DNA from: Shackletoniella antarctica
Lineage (GTDB): Bacteria; Cyanobacteriota; Cyanobacteriia; Phormidesmidales; Phormidesmidaceae
Direction: 5' to 3'
Length of the DNA stretch: 43,058 bases
Assembly: GCA_003241845.1 (NCBI GenBank)
Contig: QBMN01000010.1
Coordinates: forward strand, 1 to 43,058
Each line of letters begins with the position of its first letter. The stretch's first letter is position 1. Below, piece after piece: positions 34,210 to 41,916 of the stretch. A program made the position numbers and the translations under genes. The notes below the pieces were generated by a model, which ran no database searches, was not told where the DNA came from, and was given only the letters and a program-made list of their open reading frames with translations.

Positions 34210-35346
34210 ATGGTCGCGGCAGACACTATGACCGAGGGTTGGTTATCCCGTTTGCGGGAGGAACTCCCCGATCAGCCCCAGTCTACCTGCCAGAGCATTG
34301 TCCATTGGCTGCTGGGAGAATCGCCGGATCGATTTGCCACGCTGGCCGACTCAGACCTGGCGATCGCCCGTCGAGCCATTGAGTACCGCTACCGAATTTT
34401 GCAGCAGCGCTACTGGAATATCAGCCCCGAGCAGGGCTACCAGCGGCTGATTAAACGGCTTAGCAGCTTATTTCTGATTCGCAGCAAAATCAAAACCTGG
34501 ATTTCGCTGAGCCGCGATCGCCGCCGCACCGTGGTCGATGTGATTCAAGAAGTAATTCAGGAGATGATGCGCAGCGATCGCCACCTGGCCCAGCAGCTCA
34601 AGTGGATCTCGACCTGCACCCAAAGCTCTCGGCTGCGCAACCTGCTGATGCTGGCCAGCATTGAAGAATATTGCCTGCGCCCGATTCGCAACCAGCCGCT
34701 GATTATTTATCGCTTCGTCAACTATCTGCGGCGCAGCCAGAAGGGCGGCATGACCCAGGTACCGACCGGCGAGCTAATTCGTCTGGTGTCGGACGAAATT
34801 GCCCCCAACGACAGCGAAGACTCCCTCAGCCTGCTGGACGTAGAAGCCTGGAACAAATATCAAGACGAGCAAAACCAGCTAGAGCAGCAGAGCCAGCGGC
34901 ACCAGGTCAAAACCACCTTTGCCAACTACCTCAGCCGCAGCCTCGACGACACCGCCGCCCGCTGGCTAGAGCTGCACCTCAAAGGTCTTTCCCAAGACCA
35001 GATTGCCCAAGAGCTAGATCTGCCGGTGCAGCAGGTGTATCGCCTGCGCGAAAAGATTAGCTACCATGCCATTCGCATCTTTGCCCTGCGTGAGCAGCCC
35101 GCGCTGGTGCTGGGCTGGCTCAAAACCTCGCTACAAGAGCACAACTTTGGCCTCACCCCCACCCAGTGGGAGCAATTTTGGCAAAGCCTCACCGCAGAAG
35201 AACAGGCAATTTTAACCGCCTACAAAGCAGATCAGCCCACCGACGCCCTAGCCCGCCGCCTGGGGCTAAAAACCAGGCAAATTCAGGCCCAGTGGGTGCA
35301 GATCTACCTGCGCGCTCAGGAGCTGCGCACCCAGTCTGACGATTAG
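34210..35346 (+). CDS. HetZ-related protein 2
   Basis: This 378-residue protein matches the HetZ-related family of cyanobacteria: IARRAIEYRYRILQQRYW (~57-74), RLIKRLSSLFLIRSKIKTWISLSRDRR (short pieces KRLSSLF and WISLSRDRR), EYCLRPIRNQPLIIYRFVNYLRR, and GELIRLVSDE. A C-terminal helix-turn-helix is suggested by GLSQDQIAQELDLPVQQVYRLREK (~259-282), like sigma region 4. HetZ acts in early heterocyst differentiation in Nostoc, but relatives also occur in non-heterocystous species, so the role here is not known. The ATG at 34210 is used; an ATG six codons on is possible. Confidence 0.85.
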   Translation: MVAADTMTEGWLSRLREELPDQPQSTCQSIVHWLLGESPDRFATLADSDLAIARRAIEYRYRILQQRYWNISPEQGYQRLIKRLSSLFLIRSKIKTWISLSRDRRRTVVDVIQEVIQEMMRSDRHLAQQLKWISTCTQSSRLRNLLMLASIEEYCLRPIRNQPLIIYRFVNYLRRSQKGGMTQVPTGELIRLVSDEIAPNDSEDSLSLLDVEAWNKYQDEQNQLEQQSQRHQVKTTFANYLSRSLDDTAARWLELHLKGLSQDQIAQELDLPVQQVYRLREKISYHAIRIFALREQPALVLGWLKTSLQEHNFGLTPTQWEQFWQSLTAEEQAILTAYKADQPTDALARRLGLKTRQIQAQWVQIYLRAQELRTQSDD

Positions 35347-35793
35347 AGCGATGGTGCAAAGAGACCTTGACGCTGATTTTAGGCGACTTCTAAAAAATAG
35401 TTTCCCAATGGTGGGCAGTGCCCACCCTACGACGGCTACAGTCGCTGAATTAAAGCTAGTATCTTCTTTTCTGGAAATCTCCTTAGTCAGGGTTAGTATT
35501 TTTGTCACTGCATGATTTCGCAGCCTGCTATTAAATTATTTGATTTGATGTTGTCTTTGCAACTACGACCCACTACTCTTCACGGCCTGCTAGGGCTAGG
35601 GCTGCTGCTGCGCCTTGGGCGCAACTAATTTTTGAAATAAAGGCGTAATGCCCTGAATAGTTTCACTCCCCAGGTCACAGGTTTTATCTATGGCCATCGC
35701 TTGAACGGGAGTTTGTGCGTTATTCCGAATTCCGGTGCGTCAGGCTTTGCCATGACAGCACCTTACAAAGTTGCACCCTTGGAGACATCCCCC
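35347..35793. other. Intergenic region with a dispersed palindrome
   Basis: About 450 bases hold one copy of the GGTGGGCA palindrome (35410-35426). The frame from 35701 has no support before the leuA-like start at 35794. Confidence 0.6.
35410..35426. repeat. Dispersed palindrome GGTGGGCA-n-TGCCCACC, copy 4
   Basis: GGTGGGCAGTGCCCACC with CTACGACGG on the right repeats the element of 3941 and 7952. A degenerate version lies around 39242-39268. Confidence 0.85.
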
Positions 35794-36724
35794 ATGTTGA
35801 CTAACCCTGCTGAGACATATCGTCCCTTTGCGCCGATCGCATTGCCCGACCGCACCTGGTCTAGCCAGGTGATTACCCAGCCCTCCATCTGGCTTAGCAC
35901 CGACCTACGCGACGGCAACCAGGCGCTGATCGAGCCCATATCTGGGGAGCAAAAGCTGCGGATGTTTGAGCTACTTATAGAAATTGGCTTCGCCCATTTA
36001 CCCCCGCCATCCCTACGTGGGCGACCTGGTGTTTACGGCCTTTTCTGGTTCCCACCAGGATGCAATTCGCAAGGGCTTTGCCGCTCGCCACCCGGAGGAT
36101 ATCTGGAATATGCCCTACCTGCCCCTCGACCCAGCGGATCTGGGCCGATCCTACGAGTCAGTAGTTCGCGTCAACAGCCAGTCGGGCAAGGGGGGCATTG
36201 CCTTTTTGCTAGAGCGCGATTACAACCTCAGCCTGCCCCGTCGGCTGCAAATCGAGTTTGGCCAGGTAGTGCAGCGGGCCATGGATGCCACGGGCAAGGA
36301 GATGACCGCCCCCATGCTGTGGGATCTATTTGAGCAGGAGTATGTGCGGGCCAATGCGCCGCTTAGATACGTCAGCCACCACTGGCAGGATGATGAAGCC
36401 CCATCGGCAATTTCCACAACCTTGGAATGCAATGACACGGTGCTCACCCGCGAAGGCAGGGGGAATGGCCCCATCGATGCCTTTGTGGCTGCGCTGGATC
36501 TGGGCATTCGGATTTACAGCTACGAAGAGCGGGCGATTGGCCACGGCAGCGATGCCGATGCGATCGCCCTGATCGAGATCGCTGCCGACTGGCTAGAGGG
36601 AACCATCCACGGGGTGGGCATTCACAGCAGCATTGTCACGGCTTCGCTGCTGGCGGTGCTGAGTGCGGTGAACCGAGGGCTGGCAGGGGTTTCTCAGAAA
36701 CAGCGGCAGCAGATTTTGCCGTAG
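35794..36724 (+). pseudogene. leuA: 2-isopropylmalate synthase remnant (deleted and frameshifted)
   Basis: The gene begins like the ~560-residue class of LeuA ([14 protein letters not shown], then [13 protein letters not shown], with the catalytic Arg-Asp) and keeps 66 residues up to IEIGF. It then jumps, with a shift of one frame, to [26 protein letters not shown] and runs to the normal C-terminus (WLEGTIHGVGIHSS region). About 250 residues of the catalytic barrel, including the metal-binding His region, are missing. The two halves are in different frames, so no single functional enzyme can result. Leucine synthesis must rely on another locus, or this was a second copy. Confidence 0.88.
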
Positions 36725-36762
36725 ATTCAGACCTGACCAATGGTTGTAGGACGGGCTGCTTG

Positions 36763-36795
36763 AGATCCCCGGTTTTTTGGAAAAACCGGGGATCT
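36763..36795. terminator. Terminator after the leuA remnant
   Basis: AGATCCCCGGTTTTT pairs with AAAAACCGGGGATCT around TGG. The core CCCCGGTTTTTT and AAAAACCGGGG matches the hairpin at 12799-12829. Confidence 0.8.
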
Positions 36796-37016
36796 GCGCC
36801 ATGGTTAGCCGCCTGTCAACCCTCAGCCAGCGCCAGTGATAATCTGCTCAATATCTTGATGAGTTGCACCAACGGTGGGGTTTAGGTTTTTTGGCGATCG
36901 CAGAAATATACCCTTTGAGCGATAAGGTTTCGCAGGGGAATGCCTACCTTGTCCATTAGTAGCTGCTTTAGGCAGAGCACTGGATGGCGGCTGCTGCCGT
37001 TTTTGGAACAGTTGTA

Positions 37017-37373
37017 ATGCAACAGATTTTTGGAATTTTTAAAAAAGCACTGAACCGTATTCAGTGGCAGCAGTTGGCGGTGGCTTGCTCAGCTGTGATT
37101 ATTCTGCTGACCGCCAGTGGGGTTGACGCACGGCAAACCGTCAAAGCCCCTGCTTCTGGCCAACTGCCCCCCACCGCAGCTGTGGGTCGCCCCCGCACCA
37201 TGGGTCAATGGGAAGCTGAGAGCGAATCGCTGGAAGGCCAACCTGGCAAACAGCTGAAGCGTATTGCCAAAGAGTCGGCTGACGCGGTTAAAAATATGGC
37301 TGAAATCTACCCTCAAAACGCTAAAACTCTGACACCTGGAATAGACAATGGAGCGCTGCCTAACGACGACTAA
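37017..37373 (+). CDS. Small secreted or anchored hypothetical protein
   Basis: A basic start (FKKALNRIQWQQ) precedes a hydrophobic segment (LAVACSAVIILLTASGV) and the likely cleavage or anchor region near DARQ. The mature part of ~80 residues is polar, with QWEAESESLEG and AKESADAVKNMAEIYP patterns that recall small low-temperature-induced proteins of cyanobacteria; the link is tentative. The ATG at 37017 is preferred because it puts the signal near the start; an ATG at 36984 is the alternative. Confidence 0.6.
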   Translation: MQQIFGIFKKALNRIQWQQLAVACSAVIILLTASGVDARQTVKAPASGQLPPTAAVGRPRTMGQWEAESESLEGQPGKQLKRIAKESADAVKNMAEIYPQNAKTLTPGIDNGALPNDD

Positions 37374-37514
37374 TCGTTAGCCCTGTCAATCGCTCCATTG
37401 TTTAGGCCAATTCATTGTTACGGGTTCATCTTTCCTAGATAGACAGTAAAAAGCTTTACCAAGCTGCTGCAATCTTACCCAAAACTGTTATCTGACGTTT
37501 ACCTTAGAGTCACC

Positions 37515-37988
37515 ATGAAAGCTGCACAAAAATTTGCATTGGTTATCGGCATAGCCTACCTAGCTATAGGTATTATGGGCTTCATTCCTGCCATAGTTTC
37601 TCAGTCTGGCGCTATGCCCCCTTCGATAGAAAAGCTGGGCGTTATTTCTGGATTTGGCTATTTGATAGGCCTGTTTCCAGTCAATACGCCTCTCAATATT
37701 ATTCACATCGTCACAGGTCTGTTGGGAATCGTTGCTTCTATTGCGCTAGATAGCTCTCGTCTATTCTCTGGCCAGTTGGGTATCTACTACACTACTTTGT
37801 CTGTCTTAGGCCTAGTACCGGTCGCCAACACTTTCTTCGGACTTTTTCCGATTTATGGAGCCGATGTTTTTCTGCACGGACTAACGGGCGCATTGGGTAT
37901 TTATTTTGGCTTCTTTGCTACCCCTACCCTGCTAGATCTGTTCAAGCAAGAGCTGAAGGAAGACGCCGTCTCTGGTGATATTCTCTAG
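37515..37988 (+). CDS. DUF4383-like four-span membrane protein
   Basis: This 157-residue protein has four hydrophobic segments (~8-28, ~62-80, ~88-106 and ~115-140). The repeated loop features (PVNTPLNIIHIVTGLLG, ADVFLHGLTGALGIYFG) are the marks of the DUF4383 family: one conserved His per half. It is presumably an integral membrane protein of unknown role. The DNA is less GC-rich than the neighbours. It stands alone in a relaxed intergenic setting. Confidence 0.85.
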   Translation: MKAAQKFALVIGIAYLAIGIMGFIPAIVSQSGAMPPSIEKLGVISGFGYLIGLFPVNTPLNIIHIVTGLLGIVASIALDSSRLFSGQLGIYYTTLSVLGLVPVANTFFGLFPIYGADVFLHGLTGALGIYFGFFATPTLLDLFKQELKEDAVSGDIL

Positions 37989-38349
37989 TCTCTAGCTAAC
38001 CCTTAATCGTAAGGATTCACTCCCCCCGTCTAAATGGCTAGGATCCCTGATCTTTCGGTCAAAGGTAGGGGGGGATGTGAACGGTTACCCTTAATCAGTC
38101 GATAGGCCGGCCTGCTTGAGGTTTAGGCTGTTAGAAGATAGTCTTTTTTCATCGGATTTAGCTCAAGCAGGTTAGGTTCTATACCGAGTTCAGCTCGGGA
38201 TCTGTAGTTCTCCCATAGGCAGAACTCCACTTCTGGACTTGGATGAGGTTTATTTAGTTTTCAAAGCCAATTTAACTCAGGTTGGTCTACCGTCATCATG
38301 TTGCAGCATTAGTCAACCGCTGAGTAATAGCTGAGCTCAAGGGATTTTT
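37989..38349. other. Intergenic region with an inverted repeat and the dispersed element
   Basis: CCTGCTTGAG at 38111-38120 pairs perfectly with CTCAAGCAGG at 38162-38171 around a 41-base loop. This is followed at once by the dispersed element at 38184-38243. The region has no gene. Confidence 0.65.
38184..38243 (-). repeat. Dispersed ~60-bp element, copy B
   Basis: On the minus strand this copy reads TCCAAGTCCAGAAG, then CTGCCTATGG, then ACAGATCCCG and GCTGAACTCGG, aligning with copy A at 18988-19048 with about 12 to 16 differences in 60. It lies in the leader of the DUF2945-like gene. Confidence 0.75.
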
Positions 38350-38562
38350 ATGGCACAAACCTTTAAACCAGGAGACAGTGTTTCCTGGCATACTGCTCAG
38401 GGTAAAACCATCGGCAAGGTGGTGAAAAAGCTCACATCTCGTACCGAAATCAAAGGCCACACCGCGGCTGCCTCCGAAGACGATCCCCAGTACCTGGTGG
38501 AGAGTGACAAAACCGGTAGCCAAGCTGCCCACAAACCCGATGCGCTAACCAAAGCAGATTAA
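38350..38562 (+). CDS. DUF2945-like small protein (Tudor-like fold)
   Basis: This 70-residue protein has the DUF2945 pattern: FKPGDSVSWHTAQGKTIGKVVKKL followed by SEDDPQYLVESDKTG and a short basic tail with HKPDAL. The family folds as a small SH3/Tudor-like barrel of unclear function, and related domains occur in hypervirulence-associated proteins. It has no signal peptide. Its TAA stop shares the TTAA palindrome with the stop of the minus-strand Uma2 gene. Confidence 0.85.
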   Translation: MAQTFKPGDSVSWHTAQGKTIGKVVKKLTSRTEIKGHTAAASEDDPQYLVESDKTGSQAAHKPDALTKAD

Positions 38563-39203
38563 ATATCGTGACTAATTAACCACTGGCGAAATTTCCTGAT
38601 CAGGCTGTTTTCGCCAGTGGTGGGATGCAGTTGCAAAAACCGCTCGATGTTGCTGGCAGTCAACGGTGGCAGGGCTAGGCTTGCAGGGCTAACGACATAG
38701 CTTCCGTTTTGTAGGGTGTAGATGGCCAAACTTGCGCCATCGAACCGCCAGAGTTCTGGAATGCCCAGAGCTGAGTAGATCGCCAGACGATTGAGGAAAC
38801 TGCTGGTAATGTCAATTTCAACCGCCAGGTCGGTGGGTGGGTAATGGGCTAGGTCTATTTGCACCACGCCGCGCACCTCGGCCTCATGCTGAACGTAGTA
38901 GCACTGGTCGGGTTCTAGTCCTTTGGCCAAGTCTTCGCGATCGCAGGTACGTGACCCCAAACTGCGAATTTCTAACCCCAGTCTTTCTGTAGCCGCTTCA
39001 ATCAACCGACCCAGAAGCTTTTTGAAGGTTTCGTGGGGGTCTGCGTAGGGATCGGGGGGCATCCGAATTTCGAGGGTACCGAGATCGTAGGTGAGGCGAA
39101 TAGCGGGTTCTTGCTCGAAGTCTGTCACCAGCGAACGGTAAGTTTGCCAGCTGATGTTCTGCAAGACAATGCGATCAGGGCTTTGAATAAGGGTGGCGGT
39201 CAT
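38559..39203 (-). CDS. Uma2-family (DUF820) putative nuclease
   Basis: This 214-residue protein belongs to the Uma2/DUF820 family, with a restriction-endonuclease-like PD-(D/E)XK fold. The family mark PTDLAVEIDITS (~121-132) holds the acidic pair of the active site, followed by IPELWRFDG (~149-157). Cyanobacteria carry many such genes, and neither substrate nor partner is known. It overlaps the DUF2945-like gene by 4 bases at the stop codons. Confidence 0.88.
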   Translation of the reverse strand: MTATLIQSPDRIVLQNISWQTYRSLVTDFEQEPAIRLTYDLGTLEIRMPPDPYADPHETFKKLLGRLIEAATERLGLEIRSLGSRTCDREDLAKGLEPDQCYYVQHEAEVRGVVQIDLAHYPPTDLAVEIDITSSFLNRLAIYSALGIPELWRFDGASLAIYTLQNGSYVVSPASLALPPLTASNIERFLQLHPTTGENSLIRKFRQWLISHDI

Positions 39204-39347
39204 GGCGACGCCTGGGGTTAAGAGACTCTGGCTGAGGTGATGTTAGGCGCTGCCCACTCTGTAGGGTGTTTGGCTATCCCGTGCATTTATGATAGACCCC
39301 TAGACGATCACTACAGATCGTCTAGGAGTTTGTAGAAAAGCGGTGTT

Positions 39348-39695
39348 TTAACGACCTGTGGCGCCGGGGAGAATGGGCTGCTCTACCGCCTGGCGGTAGA
39401 TTTCGGTTTCTTCATTAAAATCGATGGGCAGCACGGCCACCACGTTTTCGTGGGGGCGGGGAATGATCACCCAGGTTTCGAGAATGCCACCGGGGGTTTT
39501 TTCGGCGGCCTCTACACCAGCGGCCATGGCGGCTTTCACCTCGGAGACATCACCACGAATGTTGATGGCAAAGCGAGCACTACCGGCGCGAATGTAGCCA
39601 ATCAGCGTAACGCGCCCTGCTTTAACCATCGCATCGGCGGCGGCGAGCACCGGGGGAAACCCTCTGGTTTCGAGCGACCCGACAGCCTGTGGCAT
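39348..39695 (-). CDS. ccmK4: Carboxysome shell protein CcmK4
   Basis: This single BMC-domain protein builds hexamers in the carboxysome shell. It has LETRGFPPVLAAADAMVKAGRV (short key pieces LAAADAM and KAGRV), the pore-loop region RAGSA (residues 36-40), FAINIRGDVSEV and VIIPRPHENVVAVLP. The VGYIRAGSARF-like signature is typical of CcmK4 rather than CcmK2. A strong AGGAG site precedes the ATG. ccmK3 lies upstream, separated by 132 bases, as in the satellite locus of many cyanobacteria. Confidence 0.9.
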   Translation of the reverse strand: MPQAVGSLETRGFPPVLAAADAMVKAGRVTLIGYIRAGSARFAINIRGDVSEVKAAMAAGVEAAEKTPGGILETWVIIPRPHENVVAVLPIDFNEETEIYRQAVEQPILPGATGR

Positions 39696-39827
39696 GGTTG
39701 TACTCCTGAGAAAGTTTCGTGGGTAAAAAATTCAACCTTCATTGTACGGGGCGGTGGTAGCGATCGCGCCGTGTCAATTTATTAAAGACCACTTACTCAA
39801 GACTGTGGGGGGGTGTAACAGCAGAGC

Positions 39828-40139
39828 TTATACCCGAAACGGTTCTGAGGCCGGGGTAAAGCCAATCGGCAAGATCGCGTCGATGTTGTCGGTGGGGTTG
39901 GGGATGATCACGTGGGTGGTGACTTCAGCCAGGTTAGGGCAGGCGTTGGCGGCGACCAGCCCTGCTTCCATGGCGCGCCTGACCTCGGCCACCAGGCCGC
40001 GAATCACCACAAACTGTCGCCCACTCTCGGAGCGATCTTGCACCGAGATGGTAACGTTGCCCGCCTTGACCATGGCATCGGCGGCGGCCAGCACTGCCGG
40101 AAAGGTTTGGGTTTCGATGACGCCGACGGCAATAGCCAT
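39828..40139 (-). CDS. ccmK3: Carboxysome shell protein CcmK3
   Basis: This BMC-domain protein (103 residues) is the usual upstream partner of CcmK4, with which it can form mixed hexamers in other species. It has VIETQTFPAVLAAADAMVKAG (short key pieces ETQTFPAV and LAAADAM), a divergent pore loop RSESGRQ (~36-42), and VIIPNPTDNIDAILP. The pore loop differs from CcmK4, in keeping with a different permeability. An AGGAGA site lies 7 nt before the ATG. Confidence 0.88.
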   Translation of the reverse strand: MAIAVGVIETQTFPAVLAAADAMVKAGNVTISVQDRSESGRQFVVIRGLVAEVRRAMEAGLVAANACPNLAEVTTHVIIPNPTDNIDAILPIGFTPASEPFRV

Positions 40140-40202
40140 AGGGTTTCTCCTAAAGTTGGAATAGCTAGACCATTAAGCGCTGCTCGACGGTCAACTATAA
40201 CT

Positions 40203-40790
40203 TTATACCTTGATGCCGCTGGGTTCTCCGGCGGTGGCGATGATGCGATCGCACCCCGACTCCGGCTTCGCCCAGTCGCAGTGGCAGTCCTTCGGGTCAC
40301 CCCAGCACAGGCTCAGATACAGTTCGCTGCGGGTAGCCGATAGCTCGGCCCACTCGCTGGTGGCAATGCGTTCTTCTACGGCCTCTAGGGTGGTCGGTTG
40401 GGGATCGCTCCCGGCCAGCCACAGGCGCAGACCCTGGCTCGACTGTCGCCAAAACGTCAATAGGCCAGGCCGGGCCGCCGCTAAGACAGCCTTATCGGCC
40501 GGGATGGCAATCAGCTGGGGGTGCAGCTCGGGCAGGCGAATGGTGCGGCCCTGAAACTGACAGCTGTGCCACACCAGCCCCGACACCCCATGCTGGTGCT
40601 GGTAGTGGTGAATCTGGGCGCGAAAGTCTTGAATGGCAAACACTTTGCTGAGCTTGTCGGCCCCGATCGCCTTTGAGAGCACCGGGTTATCGATGCGATC
40701 GGCGGAAGACAGCACCACTCGCTCACCCCGCCAGGTGGCGCGCAGTTCCTGATCGAGAAACTCCAGGAGTTGTTCGGTGGTGTAGCTCAT
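40203..40790 (-). CDS. Conserved hypothetical protein
   Basis: This 195-residue protein has no domain I can name. It starts YTTEQLLEFLDQELRATWRGE, contains RIDNPVLSKAIGADKLSKVFAIQDF and WHSCQFQGRTIRLPELHPQL, and ends with a cysteine-rich WGDPKDCHCDW that could bind a metal or be structural. It is soluble, with no signal. It lies between ccmK3 and the nucleoside hydrolase on the same strand. A metabolic role is not inferable. Confidence 0.7.
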   Translation of the reverse strand: MSYTTEQLLEFLDQELRATWRGERVVLSSADRIDNPVLSKAIGADKLSKVFAIQDFRAQIHHYQHQHGVSGLVWHSCQFQGRTIRLPELHPQLIAIPADKAVLAAARPGLLTFWRQSSQGLRLWLAGSDPQPTTLEAVEERIATSEWAELSATRSELYLSLCWGDPKDCHCDWAKPESGCDRIIATAGEPSGIKV

Positions 40791-40832
40791 GGGGCTATCT
40801 TATCAAGCGCGCCGAGGCAATTTTGTGCCCGG

Positions 40833-41765
40833 CTATAGTTTCCCCAGCCGTTCTGTCAACAGGGCATAGAAACCTGCGGCGTCGGCGGTTTCAAGAATGG
40901 TGGCGTTGGCGGGCGCGGCCTGGCTGGGGGCACTGGCGACGGTGCGCCCCAGGCAGATAGATCCTTCGGTTTCTACCGTCAGCTGCATCGGTCGCCCGGT
41001 AAATAAGTCGGGGCGCAGCAGGTAGGCGATCACGCAGGGGTCGTGGAGGGGCGGCGCAACTAGCCCGTGGCGATCAATATCAATTTGGCCGTAGTGGCGC
41101 AGCAGGCCAGCGGCGGCTTGGCCCACGGGGGTGCCCAGGTTTTCTAAATCGGCCAGGCGAGCGGGCGTGGTCACCACCTGGTGGGTGACATCTAGGCCGA
41201 TCATGGTCAGGGGCAAACCGGCATCGACCACCACCTTGGCCGCGTGGGGATCGACGTAGATGTTGAACTCGGCGGCGGGGGTAACGTTGCCCGGCCCTAG
41301 GGCACCGCCCATGATCACCACCTGGTCGATGCCCTGGGCGATCGCAGGGCACTGAATCAGCGCCACGGCCAGGTTTGTCAGCGGGCCAAGGGTGGCTAGG
41401 GTAACGGGGGCCGATGCGGTGGTGAGGCGTTCGATTAACCAGGGGACGGCGTGCTGAGCCGGGGGCGGCAGGCTGGGTTCGGGCAGGTTGGCCCCCTGCA
41501 AACCGCTGGCACCGTGGATCTCTTCGGCGGTGGTGAGCGATCGCAGCAGCGGCCGGGGGCAGCCCGCATACACCGGCACGTCAGACCGCTGGGCCAGGTG
41601 GCAAATGCGGCGGGCGTTGGCCGTCGTTAGCGCCAGGGGCACATTGCCCGCCACGGTGGTAATGCCCAGCAGGTCAAACTCGTCCGGGCTGGCGAGGGCG
41701 AGGAGCAGGGCGATCGCATCATCGACCCCAGGGTCGCAATCGATAATTAACGGTCGGGGCGACAT
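40833..41765 (-). CDS. Inosine-uridine-type nucleoside hydrolase
   Basis: This enzyme cleaves the N-glycosidic bond of ribonucleosides. It has the calcium-binding DCDPGVDDAIAL (residues 9-20), TVAGNVPLALTTANA (~37-51), NIYVDPHAAKVV (~168-179) and the HDPCVIAYLL segment (~240-249). The 310-residue length matches the IunH family. Substrate preference cannot be told. It is probably independent of its neighbours. Confidence 0.92.
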   Translation of the reverse strand: MSPRPLIIDCDPGVDDAIALLLALASPDEFDLLGITTVAGNVPLALTTANARRICHLAQRSDVPVYAGCPRPLLRSLTTAEEIHGASGLQGANLPEPSLPPPAQHAVPWLIERLTTASAPVTLATLGPLTNLAVALIQCPAIAQGIDQVVIMGGALGPGNVTPAAEFNIYVDPHAAKVVVDAGLPLTMIGLDVTHQVVTTPARLADLENLGTPVGQAAAGLLRHYGQIDIDRHGLVAPPLHDPCVIAYLLRPDLFTGRPMQLTVETEGSICLGRTVASAPSQAAPANATILETADAAGFYALLTERLGKL

Positions 41766-41902
41766 GGCTAGTTCCTACAAGATCTCTACAGGGGTGGCCC
41801 TACAGGGGCGGCACAGCGCAGCTCACTGGGGCAGCACCTCTGCCCTAAAATATGGGTTGTGGATAGTTTTCATCCATCGTTGATTCAGTTAATCCTGCCC
41901 CT

Positions 41903-41910
41903 AAGGAGGT
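41903..41910 (+). promoter_or_regulatory. Perfect ribosome binding site deciding a TTG start
   Basis: AAGGAGGT, complementary to the 16S rRNA tail, stands 6 bases before the TTG at 41917, which supports a TTG start for the SLH lipoprotein. Confidence 0.8.
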
Positions 41911-41916
41911 CGCCCC

